A stretch of 64,000 nt of DNA from Bacillus shivajii (GCF_020519665.1 NZ_CP084703.1:1674001-1738000), one strand, 5' to 3'; positions 1 to 9,406 are shown, counted from the stretch's first letter. The notes: generated by a model from the letters alone, not told the origin. Made by a program: numbers and translations.

Positions 1-29
1 TAGCTATTTCAATGAATGGAGGAACGAAA

Positions 30-467
30 ATGAAAAAAGGTGAAATTGTTTTTGAAACTGGTGAAAAGGTTGTTATTGAGTTTTACCCAGAAGAAGCACC
101 AGGAACTGTTGAAAATTTTGAGAAGTTAGCAAAAGAAGGGTTTTATGACGGTTTAACGTTCCACCGTGTCATTCCAGGGTTCGTTGCACAAGGTGGTTGT
201 CCTACAGGTAATGGTACAGGAGGCCCTGGTTATTCCATTAAATGCGAAACTGAAGGAAACCCACATAAACATGAGCGTGGATCATTATCAATGGCTCATG
301 CCGGTAAAGACACAGGTGGAAGTCAGTTCTTCATCGTTTTTGAACCACAGCCACATTTAGATGGTGTACATACAGTGTTCGGTAAAGTGATTGAAGGGAT
401 GGAAGCTGTCGATCGAATTCGTCCTGGGGATGTAATGTCTGAGGTACGTGTTTACGACGAAGAGTAG
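30..467 (+). CDS. ppiB: Cyclophilin-type peptidyl-prolyl cis-trans isomerase
   Basis: A 145-residue cytosolic cyclophilin that catalyses cis-trans isomerisation of X-Pro bonds during protein folding. The family core is visible: FHRVIPGF at residues 44-51 (catalytic Arg46), Gln54, GSQFFI at 97-102 and the [11 protein letters not shown] loop at 108-118. The tryptophan of human CypA is replaced by His109, as in many bacterial cyclophilins. The ATG at 30 is chosen because GGAGG lies at 18-22; an in-frame ATG at 12 lies upstream of that site. ppiB precedes the riboflavin genes in B. subtilis too, but here the rib operon has its own promoter and leader. Confidence 0.95.
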   Translation: MKKGEIVFETGEKVVIEFYPEEAPGTVENFEKLAKEGFYDGLTFHRVIPGFVAQGGCPTGNGTGGPGYSIKCETEGNPHKHERGSLSMAHAGKDTGGSQFFIVFEPQPHLDGVHTVFGKVIEGMEAVDRIRPGDVMSEVRVYDEE

Positions 468-569
468 AAGATAATGATTGAGGGTCTTTCCGATCTGTAT
501 TTTCACTATACATATTGGAGGGACTCTTTTTATATTCTAAAAACAAAAGGTGACCTTTTTTGAAATACT

Positions 570-580
570 TGTGATATAAT
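570..580 (+). promoter_or_regulatory. Extended -10 promoter of the riboflavin operon
   Basis: TGA followed by TATAAT at 575-580 forms an extended -10 box. No good -35 hexamer lies at the usual spacing. Transcription from about 587 would give a leader of nearly 500 nt containing the FMN riboswitch. The assignment rests on motif match and position. Confidence 0.55.
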
Positions 581-669
581 AAACATATATAAAAAGATGG
601 CTTGCTGCCATATCGTACTTTCATTAATTGTTCATCAAGTGAATGATTAAGAAGGTAGGATTATACATG

Positions 670-822
670 TTTCCTTCGGGGCAGGGTGAAAATCCCAACC
701 GGCGGTGATGCAGATGAAATGTTCATACTGCTAAGCCCGTGACCCGGCATGAGAAATCGTGACGGTGGATCTGGTGAGAGACCAGGGCCGACAGTATAGT
801 CTGGATGGGAGAAGGAACGAAT
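670..822 (+). promoter_or_regulatory. FMN riboswitch (RFN element)
   Basis: The conserved RFN blocks are present in order: CTTCGGGGCAGGG near 674, CCGGCGGTGATG near 699, AGCCCGTGACCCGGC near 734, a GACGGTGGATCTGGTGAGA block near 761, GGCCGACAGTATAGTC near 787 and GGATGGGAGAAGGA near 803. In this class FMN binding folds the aptamer and promotes termination at a downstream hairpin. The position 250 bp upstream of ribD with an intrinsic terminator in between fits transcriptional attenuation of the whole rib operon. Confidence 0.97.
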
Positions 823-961
823 GCAAAATGTTTTTAACTGAACGAAGGGATAAGTGTACCTTTATCCAATATTCGTTGTAGTGAAAGCATTTGTAAGGTT
901 TAAAAAATGATATTTTAAACCTTTATTTAAGCGTGCGTTTCGTTTATAACCATAATCTGTC

Positions 962-1000
962 AGACCTGAAGGAGTTCATCCTTTAGGTCTTTTCTTTTTT
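962..1000 (+). terminator. Riboswitch expression-platform terminator
   Basis: AGACCTGAAGGA pairs with TCCTTTAGGTCT around a short loop and is followed by a T-rich tract at 989-1000. It lies between the RFN aptamer and ribD, so it is the likely FMN-dependent attenuator. Confidence 0.85.
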
Positions 1001-1080
1001 AAATGGATAAATAAGGGAATGTTCAAAAGGAAGTAAGTGCCTTTTTTATTGAACAGTCTTTATAAAGTGAGGATTGCCTT

Positions 1081-2166
1081 ATGAAAGATCACTATATGAA
1101 AATAGCTATAGACTTAGCGAAGTCCACGACTGGTCAGACGTCGCCAAACCCTGTTGTCGGTGCAGTGATCGTGAATGATCATCAAGTCGTCGGGATGGGG
1201 GCGCATTTAAAGGCTGGCGAAAATCACGCTGAACGTAATGCGATTGAAATGGCGAAAGAGAAATGTCGTGGAGCAACAATATACGTAACACTTGAGCCAT
1301 GTTCTCATCATGGGCGCACTCCTCCGTGTGCTGATGCCATCATTGAAGCGGGGATTCGTAAAGTTGTTGTCGCATCAGTTGACCCAAATCCGAAAGTAGC
1401 AGGAAGTGGGATTCAAAAATTACGCGAAGCAAATATCGAAGTAGAAACTAACATGATGAAAGAGGAAGCTGATGCGATTAATAAAGTGTTTTTCCACTAT
1501 ATCCAAACGAAAAAGCCGTTTGTAACGTTAAAATCAGCAACAAGTTTGGATGGGAAAATAGCGACAAATACTGGAGAAAGTCAATGGATAACTGGAGAAG
1601 AAGCGAGGTACGATGTCCACAATTTACGTCACGAACATGACAGTATATTAGTTGGTGTGAACACGGTACTTGTTGACAATCCATCTTTAACAACGCGACT
1701 ATCGGATGGAGGGAAAAATCCGATTCGTATCGTGTTGGATCACCATTTGCGAATACCTTTAGATGCAAAGCTTCTAACCGATCAAAAAGCAAAAACATGG
1801 ATCGTTACGACAAAGCATGCAGACCCGTCGAAAGTGGAGCGTCTTAAGCAACTAGGTGCAGAAGTTCTCCAGCTCAATGAAGATAAGATCGAAGTACCCT
1901 CTTTATTAAAACTTCTAGGTGAAAAAGAAGTAACATCACTATTAGTTGAAGGTGGAGGGATCGTTAATGATAGCTTTTTAAGGTTAGGGGAGTACCAAGA
2001 AGTTGTCGTTTATTTAGCGCCTACGATTATTGGAGGCAATCATGCACCATCATCGTTTTCTGGTAAAGGCTTTTCATTATTAAAAGATACACCAAATTTA
2101 CAAATAGAAGATATGAAAAGATTAGGAAAAGATTTAAAAATTATATTAAAGAAGGGGGAGGATTAA
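1081..2166 (+). CDS. ribD: Bifunctional diaminohydroxyphosphoribosylaminopyrimidine deaminase / reductase
   Basis: A 361-residue enzyme that performs the second and third steps of riboflavin synthesis: deamination of the GTP cyclohydrolase II product, then NADPH-dependent reduction of the ribosyl side chain. The N-terminal zinc deaminase domain shows His49-Ala-Glu51 and the PC(74)SHHGRTPPC(83) zinc ligands. The C-terminal reductase domain spans about 146-361. It is the first gene of the RFN-controlled operon, and its stop codon touches the GTG start of ribE, so translation is probably coupled. Confidence 0.96.
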   Translation: MKDHYMKIAIDLAKSTTGQTSPNPVVGAVIVNDHQVVGMGAHLKAGENHAERNAIEMAKEKCRGATIYVTLEPCSHHGRTPPCADAIIEAGIRKVVVASVDPNPKVAGSGIQKLREANIEVETNMMKEEADAINKVFFHYIQTKKPFVTLKSATSLDGKIATNTGESQWITGEEARYDVHNLRHEHDSILVGVNTVLVDNPSLTTRLSDGGKNPIRIVLDHHLRIPLDAKLLTDQKAKTWIVTTKHADPSKVERLKQLGAEVLQLNEDKIEVPSLLKLLGEKEVTSLLVEGGGIVNDSFLRLGEYQEVVVYLAPTIIGGNHAPSSFSGKGFSLLKDTPNLQIEDMKRLGKDLKIILKKGED

Positions 2167-2820
2167 GTGTTTACGGGGATCATCGAAGAAAAGGGGACAA
2201 TTTTACAAATGCGTCAAACAGGTGACGCTGTCGTTATGAAAATCGCCGCTAAAAAGGTTCTAAGTGACGTGAATCTCGGAGATAGCATTGCTGTTAACGG
2301 CGTTTGTTTAACCGTCACTAGCTATAATGATTCTGCTTTTACCGTCGATTTAATGCCTGAAACCGTTCGTCATACAAGTTTACGTAACTTATCTAATGGT
2401 TCATATGTAAACTTAGAGCGCGCAATGGCAGCAAATGGACGCTTTGGGGGACACTTCGTATCTGGCCACGTCGATGGTGTTGGTACGATAAGACAAAAAC
2501 GACATGAGCATAATGCTGTCTATTATGAAATTGAAATTGCTAATGAACTAAGGAAATACATGATGATGAAAGGGAGCGTATGTGTAGATGGAACGAGTTT
2601 AACCATCTTTGGATTAAGTGAAGATTCATTTACAATATCGATCATCCCACATACGATTCAGGAAACGATCATTGGAGAGAAAGAACCAGGAGACATTGTC
2701 AATATAGAATGTGATATGCTCGCAAAATATATGGAGCAACTCTTATATTACAGGACATCAAACGACGAGACATCATCAGAAAAATTAACGGAAAGCTTTT
2801 TAAAAGAACACGGATTTTAA
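2167..2820 (+). CDS. ribE: Riboflavin synthase alpha subunit
   Basis: A 217-residue riboflavin synthase that dismutates two 6,7-dimethyl-8-ribityllumazine molecules to riboflavin. The N-terminus MFTGIIEE and two lumazine-binding repeats of about 95 residues each identify it; the first repeat carries the MPETVRHTSL block. The GTG start follows the ribD stop directly and has GGGGGAGG about 6 nt upstream. The C-terminal tail of about 20 residues beyond the second barrel is polar and probably disordered. Confidence 0.96.
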   Translation: MFTGIIEEKGTILQMRQTGDAVVMKIAAKKVLSDVNLGDSIAVNGVCLTVTSYNDSAFTVDLMPETVRHTSLRNLSNGSYVNLERAMAANGRFGGHFVSGHVDGVGTIRQKRHEHNAVYYEIEIANELRKYMMMKGSVCVDGTSLTIFGLSEDSFTISIIPHTIQETIIGEKEPGDIVNIECDMLAKYMEQLLYYRTSNDETSSEKLTESFLKEHGF

Positions 2821-2841
2821 CCCCGAAGGGAGAGAGGTTAC

Positions 2842-4035
2842 ATGTTTGATCCAATTGAGGAAGCGATATACGAGTTGATCCAAGGGAATGTTGTCATTGT
2901 TTGTGATGATGAAGACCGAGAAAACGAAGGTGATTTTGTTTCGCTTGCAGAAAAAACTACACCAGAAGTCATTAATTTTATGATTACACATGGCCGTGGT
3001 TTAGTATGTGCACCAATCACTCGCGAACGAGCTGAGAAACTTGAACTTCTACCAATGGTTGATCATAATACAGACCCACATGGTACAGCGTTTACTGTCA
3101 GTGTTGATCATAAGCATACAACAACAGGGATTTCTGCTCATGAACGTTCTTTAACAGTTAAAGCTTTGATTGATCCAGAGGCAAAAGTAGCCGATTTCAA
3201 AAAACCAGGACATATTTTTCCACTTGTCGCAAAAGATGGTGGTGTCCTACGACGCGCAGGTCACACAGAAGCGGCAGTTGATTTAGCAAGAATGTGTGGT
3301 TCAGAGCCAGCTGGAGTCATTTGTGAAATTATTAAAGAAGATGGTTCTATGGCAAGAGTCCCAGACTTAAGAAAAATTGCCGATGAACATGACTTGAAAA
3401 TGGTAACCATTAAAGATTTGATCCAATACCGTAACCGTAAAGATCAACTAGTAAAAAAAGAAGTAGAAATTGACTTACCAACTGACTTTGGTGATTTCAA
3501 AGCGATTGGCTATTCTAATATCGTTGATGGTAAAGAGCACGTAGCGATTGTTAAAGGTGAAATTAACAGTGAAACACCTACACTAGTACGTGTACACTCA
3601 GAATGTTTAACAGGGGATGTATTCGGCTCACAAAGATGTGATTGTGGACCTCAGCTTCACGCAGCATTAGAACAAATTGAAAAAGCAGGTACTGGTGTGT
3701 TATTGTATATGCGCCAAGAAGGTCGAGGAATCGGCTTGTTAAATAAAATGAGAGCTTATAAACTACAAGAAGAGGGATACGATACTGTTGAAGCGAATGA
3801 AAAGTTAGGCTTCGCTCCAGACTTAAGAGACTATGGGATTGGCGCACAAATTTTACGCGACTTAGGTATTCGTAAAATGAAGCTACTTACAAATAACCCT
3901 AGAAAAATAACAGGGTTAAAAGGATATGACCTTGAAGTTGTTGACAGGGTTGCACTTCAACTTCCAACGTCAAAAGCAAATGAACGATATTTAAAAGTAA
4001 AAAAAGATAAACTAGGACATTTACTACATTTTTAA
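2842..4035 (+). CDS. ribBA: DHBP synthase / GTP cyclohydrolase II fusion
   Basis: A 397-residue bifunctional enzyme feeding both branches of riboflavin synthesis. The N-terminal domain (about 1-200; [22 protein letters not shown]) makes 3,4-dihydroxy-2-butanone-4-phosphate from ribulose-5-phosphate. The C-terminal GTP cyclohydrolase II domain has the zinc cysteines in [18 protein letters not shown] and the GTP-binding [10 protein letters not shown]. Length and domain order are those of the Bacillus enzyme. It lies 21 bp after ribE with a good ribosome-binding site. Confidence 0.97.
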   Translation: MFDPIEEAIYELIQGNVVIVCDDEDRENEGDFVSLAEKTTPEVINFMITHGRGLVCAPITRERAEKLELLPMVDHNTDPHGTAFTVSVDHKHTTTGISAHERSLTVKALIDPEAKVADFKKPGHIFPLVAKDGGVLRRAGHTEAAVDLARMCGSEPAGVICEIIKEDGSMARVPDLRKIADEHDLKMVTIKDLIQYRNRKDQLVKKEVEIDLPTDFGDFKAIGYSNIVDGKEHVAIVKGEINSETPTLVRVHSECLTGDVFGSQRCDCGPQLHAALEQIEKAGTGVLLYMRQEGRGIGLLNKMRAYKLQEEGYDTVEANEKLGFAPDLRDYGIGAQILRDLGIRKMKLLTNNPRKITGLKGYDLEVVDRVALQLPTSKANERYLKVKKDKLGHLLHF

Positions 4036-4054
4036 CACTTTGAGGAGGCAAACT

Positions 4055-4522
4055 ATGGGAAACGTATATGAAGGACATCTAGTAGGATCAGGATTAAAGG
4101 TAGGAATTGTTACAGGTAGGTTTAATGAATTTATTACAAGCAAATTATTAGGTGGCGCACAAGATGCATTTAAACGTCATGGAATTGATGAGGCAGATGT
4201 TGACATCGCTTGGGTACCAGGTGCTTATGAAATTCCGGTTATTGCTAAGAAAATGGCCGAATCAGGGAAGTATGATGCAGTTGTTACATTAGGAACAGTT
4301 ATTCGCGGATCTACTCCGCACTTTGACTATGTTTGTTCTGAAGTAGCAAAGGGTGTTTCTTCGATTTCCTTATCAACAGGTGTTCCTGTTATTTTCGGTG
4401 TCTTAACAACAGATACGATTGAGCAAGCTGTCGAAAGAGCTGGAACTAAAGCAGGAAATAAAGGTTGGGAAGCGGCTGTTTCAGCAATTGAAATGGCTAA
4501 CTTAACGAAAAGTTTCTCATAA
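4055..4522 (+). CDS. ribH: 6,7-dimethyl-8-ribityllumazine synthase
   Basis: A 155-residue lumazine synthase beta subunit that condenses the RibD-pathway pyrimidine with DHBP. Bacillus homologues form 60-mer capsids that can enclose RibE. Recognisable blocks are GRFNEFIT, the WVPGAYEIP substrate loop and the TPHFDYVC block with the catalytic His. The ATG at 4055 is preferred over the upstream in-frame ATG at 4040 because GAGGAGG at 4042-4048 precedes it at normal spacing. Confidence 0.96.
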   Translation: MGNVYEGHLVGSGLKVGIVTGRFNEFITSKLLGGAQDAFKRHGIDEADVDIAWVPGAYEIPVIAKKMAESGKYDAVVTLGTVIRGSTPHFDYVCSEVAKGVSSISLSTGVPVIFGVLTTDTIEQAVERAGTKAGNKGWEAAVSAIEMANLTKSFS

Positions 4523-4534
4523 AGAGGGGTAATC

Positions 4535-4876
4535 ATGCTCGTTCCATATAAACAAGAATATGAAAAGATTGCGATGGGCTTACTTTCATTTATGCCAGAT
4601 GAAAAGAAAGTAAAACATCTACAACAAACGATCGAGCAATATAAAGAACTTGAAAATGCTCATTTATATTTATGGAAAGAAGAGTCGTATATCGGTGTTA
4701 TCGGAGTGGAAACGTGTGAAGAAGGGATCTTCTTAAAGGACTTATCCGTTAACCCATCTTATCGTAATGAAGGAATAGCTACGAAAATGATTGATTCATT
4801 AGAAGAGAAATTAAATGTTACATTACAAGGATCAAAATATACGAAGGAATTTCTTGATAAGTGTCGTAATGATTAA
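4535..4876 (+). CDS. ribT: RibT-like GNAT N-acetyltransferase
   Basis: A 113-residue GNAT-fold protein matching RibT, the last gene of the Bacillus riboflavin operon. The N-terminus (MLVPYKQEYEKIAMGLLSFMP) and the acetyl-CoA loop region (LSVNPSYRNEGIATKMIDSL) are clear. It is slightly shorter than the 124-residue B. subtilis protein. Its substrate is unknown; operon position implies a role connected with flavin metabolism. It lies 12 bp after ribH and ends in a strong terminator. Confidence 0.88.
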   Translation: MLVPYKQEYEKIAMGLLSFMPDEKKVKHLQQTIEQYKELENAHLYLWKEESYIGVIGVETCEEGIFLKDLSVNPSYRNEGIATKMIDSLEEKLNVTLQGSKYTKEFLDKCRND

Positions 4877-4906
4877 AGCAAGGAAGAGTTAACTCTTCCT
4901 TGCTTT
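4875..4906. terminator. Bidirectional terminator between ribT and ypuF
   Basis: A near-perfect 32-bp palindrome: AAAGCAAGGAAGAGTT followed directly by its complement AACTCTTCCTTGCTTT, with A and T runs on the two sides. It serves the convergent genes; the ypuF stop codon lies inside the stem. Confidence 0.85.
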
Positions 4907-5410
4907 CAGTTTTCTTTCGAGTGCATCTTCTCTTTCTTGAATGACTTCTGAGCGATCTCTTAATTTGTGTTTATATATAAGGTTTTTATTATCCATATTT
5001 TCAATACCGCACCATCGATAACCCTTTTGTGAGCATTGTTGTTTACAGAGACGAATCAACTCATCATCTGTAATTGGAATGTTTAAAGGCTGATAAGGTC
5101 CATTAACCCTAACACGTTGGATACGGTTTGTAACAATTTCTGCTAATACTTTGGGATCAATACCTATTGATTCAAATAATTTAGGGTCATTTGTTAATTG
5201 GTATCGCGTTTTTTCATATAAACGTAGACTGCCTTTTTGATTATTTTGTCTCTCGTGGTAAACGGCTACAGCAAGTTGAATGAGTGTTAACCATTTTTTA
5301 CCACCGTATTCTTTCCAATATTCTTCCATAACTTCATGGCATTCGAAGTAATCTCTCGTACCATGAAAGTGGAGAAGGTATTCAATATATGCTTTAGGAT
5401 AATAACTCAT
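4889..5410 (-). CDS. ypuF: DUF309 family protein
   Basis: A 173-residue soluble protein of the DUF309 family, placed after ribT as in B. subtilis. The family signature FHGTRDYFECHEVMEEYW lies at residues 14-31, with conserved His and Glu residues that could bind metal. The rest is helical and ends in a basic tail (ERKLKARKS). The molecular function is not established. Synteny supports the symbol; the product name should stay generic. Confidence 0.85.
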   Translation of the reverse strand: MSYYPKAYIEYLLHFHGTRDYFECHEVMEEYWKEYGGKKWLTLIQLAVAVYHERQNNQKGSLRLYEKTRYQLTNDPKLFESIGIDPKVLAEIVTNRIQRVRVNGPYQPLNIPITDDELIRLCKQQCSQKGYRWCGIENMDNKNLIYKHKLRDRSEVIQEREDALERKLKARKS

Positions 5411-5500
5411 AAAATCCCCCTAATTAAAAGTAAAGACGATACAACGGTGCCTTTCGCTTTTCTTATAAATAAGAACTTATATAATTCTTGTCTCTCGATA

Positions 5501-5775
5501 GTTGTCTAGCTCAGCGCCTACTTGACTCCTGCGTCACTTCGTTTTACTCGTCGCAAAGCAGCAAGGAAGCAAACTCAATGCCGTAGCTTCGCTCAAGGTC
5601 ATTTCGCCCCGTCAATTGAAGCCATAGAAGAGCGACTACTTCTTTCCGGCTATTCAAAGAGCGTTTACATCACGAGTGAGCTTCGAATTGCACGGGCGGA
5701 TAAACTACAAAGCAGCGCTAGTAGAGGATGAGGCAGTGCTTGTCGCTCGTGTGCATAGGCGCTTGCTCTTTTCTT
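5501..5775. repeat. Structured intergenic repeat, family 2, copy 1
   Basis: Begins GTTGTCTAGCTCAGCGCC and ends GGCGCTTGCTCTTTTCTTA, so the outer CAGCGCC/GGCGCTTG parts can pair. It shares more than 100 bp, almost identical, with the copy at 23411-23692 and the end modules with 57803-57980. Repeats with these ends (GTCTAG..CAGCGCC to GGCGCTTGCGCTTTTC) are familiar from Bacillus and Geobacillus intergenic DNA. The 69-codon open frame at 5522 is the repeat itself, not a gene. The copy fills most of the ypuF-scpA gap. Confidence 0.8.
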
Positions 5776-5845
5776 ATAAATCGTAACATAAAAATAACAC
5801 AGAATCTTTAATTTCGCCTTATTAATCAACTGTCAAACTTGTTTA

Positions 5846-5854
5846 TGGTATAAT
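5846..5854 (+). promoter_or_regulatory. Extended -10 promoter candidate for scpAB-ypuI
   Basis: TGG followed by TATAAT at 5849-5854, about 25 bp before the scpA ribosome-binding region. The -35 region is weak. It is the only good candidate between the repeat and scpA. Confidence 0.5.
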
Positions 5855-5884
5855 GCTTGAAAGAATAATGAAAATGGTGAGAAG

Positions 5885-6655
5885 ATGCAATACAGTGTGA
5901 AACTCCAGTCATTTGAAGGTCCTTTGGACTTATTATTACATTTAATACAAAAAAATGATTTAGATATTTATGATATTCCTGTAAAAGAGATTACAGAACA
6001 ATACATGGCTTATATTCATGCGATGCAAGTTCTTCATTTAGACATAGCAAGTGAATATTTAGTAATGGCTTCTACGTTACTACATATGAAGAGTCAAATG
6101 CTATTGCCTGCTCAAGAAGAAGAGTTAGATGAAGAAGAATTTTACTATGAAGAGGAAGACGATCCTCGAGAATATTTAATGAAACGACTCGTTGAATATA
6201 AAAGATATAAAGAAGCTGCAAATGAATTGAAAGAACGCGAGCGCGAAAGAAGCGATTTATTTTCGAAACCAATGACCGATTTAACTCCTCTAATTAAAGA
6301 GCGAGATGAGCGTGAAGAAACGTCGAATATGAATGTCACAATTTATGATATGCTTCAAGCCTTTCAAAAAATGAAAAAACGTAAAACAGTAAAAGAACCT
6401 GTTTATTCCAAAATACAGCGTGATGATATACCAATCGATGATAAAATGACGCAAATCATGGAAGATTTACACCTTCATAAAGGAAGAAGAAGGTTTTCTG
6501 ATTTATTTGAGACAGAAGAAAAGCATCATATTGTTGTAACTTTTCTCGCGCTATTAGAGCTTATGAAATCGAATGTAATAAAATGTGAACAAGAAAGTAA
6601 TTTTGAAGATATTATTATATATAAAAAGGAGGCGGTCCTTGTTGAAAAGTCATGA
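5885..6655 (+). CDS. scpA: Segregation and condensation protein A (kleisin)
   Basis: A 256-residue kleisin that bridges the Smc heads and, with ScpB, forms the bacterial condensin loaded near the origin for chromosome segregation. The N-terminal FEGPLDLLLHLI (residues 9-20) and the helical Smc-neck-binding segment are typical. A strongly acidic stretch (EEELDEEEFYYEEEDD) lies in the linker, and a winged-helix C-terminus follows. It overlaps scpB by 14 bp, so the two are probably translated together. Confidence 0.96.
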   Translation: MQYSVKLQSFEGPLDLLLHLIQKNDLDIYDIPVKEITEQYMAYIHAMQVLHLDIASEYLVMASTLLHMKSQMLLPAQEEELDEEEFYYEEEDDPREYLMKRLVEYKRYKEAANELKERERERSDLFSKPMTDLTPLIKERDEREETSNMNVTIYDMLQAFQKMKKRKTVKEPVYSKIQRDDIPIDDKMTQIMEDLHLHKGRRRFSDLFETEEKHHIVVTFLALLELMKSNVIKCEQESNFEDIIIYKKEAVLVEKS

Positions 6656-7265
6656 AATTAAAGCAGTCATCGAAGGACTCCTTTTCGTTTCAGGTGAAGA
6701 AGGTATCGATGAGAAGCAGATCATGGATGTTCTGCAATTAGATCGAAAGTCAGTGAAGTTTTATATGAATGAATTAAAGGAGTTGTATTCTTCAGATTCG
6801 CGTGGAATACAATTAGTAGAAGTAGCGGGAGGCTATCAATTAACGACAAAGGCAGAACATGCGCCATTTTTTAAACGTTTAGTGCAAGCACCTTCTTCTA
6901 CAACTCTATCTCAGGCAGCTCTTGAAACATTAGCAATTGTCGCTTATAAACAACCGATTTCGCGTGTCGAGATTGAAGACATACGTGGGGTGAAGTCTGA
7001 ACGACCGATTCGAACGTTAACAGCCAAATCATTAATAAAAGAAGCAGGCAGAGCTGAGGGGACCGGACGAGCCATATTATATGGGACAACGAAAGAGTTT
7101 CTCGAGCAATTTGGACTTAAGTCCATAGAAGAACTTCCACCTCTACCAGAAAATATTGAAGAAAGTGGAGCCGACGAAGAAGTCGACCTCTTTTTCGCGA
7201 AATTCCAAGAACAAATGAATTCAAATATAAATGACGAAGAAGGGAATGACGAATCAAATGGGTAA
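6642..7265 (+). CDS. scpB: Segregation and condensation protein B
   Basis: A protein of about 207 residues, the dimeric ScpB partner of the Smc-ScpA condensin. It contains two winged-helix domains; LAIVAYKQPISRVEIEDIRG and GRAILYGTTKEFLEQFGL are highly conserved blocks. The start is one of two adjacent TTG codons (6639 or 6642) placed 6-9 nt after AAAGGAGG, inside the end of scpA. An ATG much further upstream at 6585 would lie in scpA coding sequence and has no such site. The tail is acidic. Confidence 0.94.
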   Translation: MKSHEIKAVIEGLLFVSGEEGIDEKQIMDVLQLDRKSVKFYMNELKELYSSDSRGIQLVEVAGGYQLTTKAEHAPFFKRLVQAPSSTTLSQAALETLAIVAYKQPISRVEIEDIRGVKSERPIRTLTAKSLIKEAGRAEGTGRAILYGTTKEFLEQFGLKSIEELPPLPENIEESGADEEVDLFFAKFQEQMNSNINDEEGNDESNG

Positions 7266-7767
7266 CGATTTAGTACAACAACAGTTAAGTTTCACGACAA
7301 AAAAAATGGAAGAAGTAACAAATGAGCTAAGGTACTTTTTAAACAATATTACGTTGAAACAATTACGAAAAGATGATGAAGAAACGGCGGTTGAAACATC
7401 CGTACAAGAGTATGAGTTAATTTTAGATCAATTTCGTAGACTCCTAGTTTTTTTTGATGAAGGTAGGGAATCGGGAAATTTAATTTTACGAAGCGGAAGC
7501 TTTCGAAAAGGGGCGGCAGAAAAAACATTGTATTGGATTTTCCACCAATGCATTGAGGAATTTTTTCAGCCGAAAACAGATGTATGGTATGAGGATAGCC
7601 GTGCTGCTTATACTGGTAAAAATGCAATTCAGTTTCGCACAGATGTACCGAAGCCAATGAAAGAGTTAATTGCTTCAATCGAAGGTCCGCTGCAAGAGAT
7701 CCGCGAAGAATTAGAGTATTACGAAACTGATTATCGCACAAAGGTTAGACAACGTGGTGTTGAATAG
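7258..7767 (+). CDS. ypuI: YpuI-like DUF3907 family protein
   Basis: A 169-residue soluble protein in the position of B. subtilis ypuI, downstream of scpB. The start ATG at 7258 overlaps the scpB stop by 8 bp (ATGGGTAA), giving MGNDLVQQQLSFT. No catalytic motif is evident. The context suggests co-expression with scpAB; function is unknown, and the assignment rests on synteny plus length. Confidence 0.82.
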   Translation: MGNDLVQQQLSFTTKKMEEVTNELRYFLNNITLKQLRKDDEETAVETSVQEYELILDQFRRLLVFFDEGRESGNLILRSGSFRKGAAEKTLYWIFHQCIEEFFQPKTDVWYEDSRAAYTGKNAIQFRTDVPKPMKELIASIEGPLQEIREELEYYETDYRTKVRQRGVE

Positions 7768-7774
7768 GAAGGAC

Positions 7775-7803
7775 AAAGGTGAGCATATGCTTGCCTTTTT
7801 TTG
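7775..7803 (+). terminator. Terminator of scpAB-ypuI
   Basis: AAGGTGAGCAT pairs with ATGCTTGCCTT and is followed by seven or more T residues. Confidence 0.8.
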
Positions 7804-7822
7804 TTTTAATTAAGTCTAAAGT

Positions 7823-8407
7823 GAATGAATTTCATAATTACGTTTTTTTGCGCAGTGAAACGAATGAAAAGCCAAGTTTTGTTTACACTATAAGAATGTA
7901 TAAAATTTTAGCTAAGAAGCAATTTCGGCGTAGTGAAAATTTTTATGTGTATAGTTATGTTCACCGGCTAAATACCCGACACCCTGTCGGAACGCCGGTG
8001 TTAGCACGTCCTGTGCGTTACAACTACGCCTTTGTCTTCGCCTTAAAGGCTCGCCAATCGGCGAGTTTTCTTTAGAAGTGAACGTAACAAAAGACGGCGA
8101 CTCCCGGAGGACAGCGACGAGCAATACTTCTTCGAACTGCGACGAGTAACCGCAGGAGCACTGTTTATCTGTGACGAGTAATCGCAGGAACACTGTTTAT
8201 CTGCGACGAGTAACCGCAGGAGCACTCTTTACCTGCGACGAGCAAGCGTAGTGGCGCAGGAGCAACGAGCTGAAGATCCACTTAAGGCGAAGAGTTGTTG
8301 AGCCTAAGTTAGCTGAAGACAAGCCCTCGAGAAAGCGTCCGTCTGAAGTGAAGTTCACACTCATCATTCGGAATTTCGCACCATATTTTGAGTTATGAAA
8401 TTGATTC
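7823..8407 (+). mobile_element. MITE-like element copy A (with cargo segment)
   Basis: A 585-bp non-coding element between ypuI and sodF. The left end GAATGAATTTCATAA has one mismatch to the family end, and the right end TTATGAAATTGATTC is perfect. The flanking 4-bp duplication AAGT (7819-7822 and 8408-8411) is exact. The core has three 32-bp units of the GCGACGAGTAACCGCAGGAGC type, the CTTA(A)GGC/GCCTAAG hairpin and the conserved right part. About 200 bp near 7865-8070 replaces the usual left-core sequence and includes extra hairpins. Short open frames across it are repeat-derived. Confidence 0.9.
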
Positions 8408-8501
8408 AAGTATAAAAATTTTTAAATGAATATTTTATTCGTGATCAAATCTGAATATGTTGTTGCATAGGATATAAATGGAATGTGAAGGGGGAGATTC
8501 T

Positions 8502-9383
8502 ATGCAACGTGAATATAGCTATGAAGAGGAAGTGAAGCGTTGGCTTTTGAAGATGGAAGAACAAGTTCATCATGCGTTTAAGGATTCGAATCATCCGATA
8601 CTAACTCGTATTAATGAACTTATCGAAGAGCATTTCCATCGTGAAGATACAAAGCTATCATCTGAGGAACGTGAACAATTAAGTAAAGAGGTCAATGGGA
8701 TATACCAGGACTTTGTATCACAAGTAAATGAACGGAAGGAAGAAGATATAAAGCGTGTTCCCATTGGTGAACACCGATTGCCAGATTTGCCATATTCATA
8801 TGATGCATTAGAACCTTATATTGCAGAAAGAATTATGGAGCTTCATCATCAAAAACATCATCAATCATATGTTGATGGGTTAAATAAGGCAGAAAAAGAA
8901 CTACAAACGCAACGTAAAAGAGGTTCCTTCGAAAATATTAAGCACTGGAAAAGGGAATTAGCTTTTAATGGAGCAGGTCATTATTTGCATACGATCTTTT
9001 GGGAAACAATGTCACCTAAAGGTGGAGGAAAACCATCAGGTCAACTTTTCGATCAAATCATCATTGACTTTGGGAGTTTCGATGGTTTTAAAAATCAATT
9101 TTCAAAAGCTGCCGAAGAAGTAGAAGGAAGCGGCTGGGCAATATTAGTGTGGGCGCCAAGAGCGGGACGTTTAGAAATATTGACGGCAGAAAAACATCAA
9201 AACTTATCGCAATGGGATGTCATTCCACTTCTTCCGCTTGATGTTTGGGAACATGCGTATTACTTACAATATGAAAACAAACGGAAAGATTACATTGAAA
9301 ATTGGTGGAATGTCGTTTGTTGGAGTGCTGTTCAAGATCGGTATAATAAAGCCAAAACAATCAAATGGGAGCCACTTGTCTAA
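8502..9383 (+). CDS. sodF: Fe/Mn superoxide dismutase with N-terminal extension
   Basis: A 293-residue protein whose last 200 residues form an iron/manganese superoxide dismutase that converts superoxide to H2O2 and O2. Metal-site motifs are HHQKHHQSYV, GAGHYLHTIFWE and DVWEHAYYLQY. An N-terminal segment of about 85 charged helical residues precedes the domain, as in the long SodF type of B. subtilis; its role is unknown. The ATG at 8502 is chosen over 8478 because AAGGGGGAG lies just upstream of it. Monocistronic, ending in a hairpin shared with the next gene. Confidence 0.92.
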   Translation: MQREYSYEEEVKRWLLKMEEQVHHAFKDSNHPILTRINELIEEHFHREDTKLSSEEREQLSKEVNGIYQDFVSQVNERKEEDIKRVPIGEHRLPDLPYSYDALEPYIAERIMELHHQKHHQSYVDGLNKAEKELQTQRKRGSFENIKHWKRELAFNGAGHYLHTIFWETMSPKGGGKPSGQLFDQIIIDFGSFDGFKNQFSKAAEEVEGSGWAILVWAPRAGRLEILTAEKHQNLSQWDVIPLLPLDVWEHAYYLQYENKRKDYIENWWNVVCWSAVQDRYNKAKTIKWEPLV

Positions 9384-9406
9384 ATTAAAACATATGAAAC
9401 CAAAAA

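Noticed and set aside
594-614. Hairpin GATGGC/GCCATATC-like between ppiB and the riboswitch
   Set aside because: It has a short stem and no T run, and lies just downstream of the rib promoter. It is not a convincing terminator for ppiB.
5522-5731. 69-codon open frame starting MTPASLRFTRRKAARKQ, with a near copy at 23518-23727
   Set aside because: The similarity between the two is that of the family 2 repeat DNA. There is no ribosome-binding site and the frame diverges where the repeat changes.
7912-8409. Several open frames on both strands rich in RRLLLRLLVADKQCSC-like strings, here and at 10288-10538, 20224-20592, 37842-38174, 46347-46622 and 62783-63028
   Set aside because: They are translations of the MITE core in different frames, repeated wherever the element occurs, without start signals.
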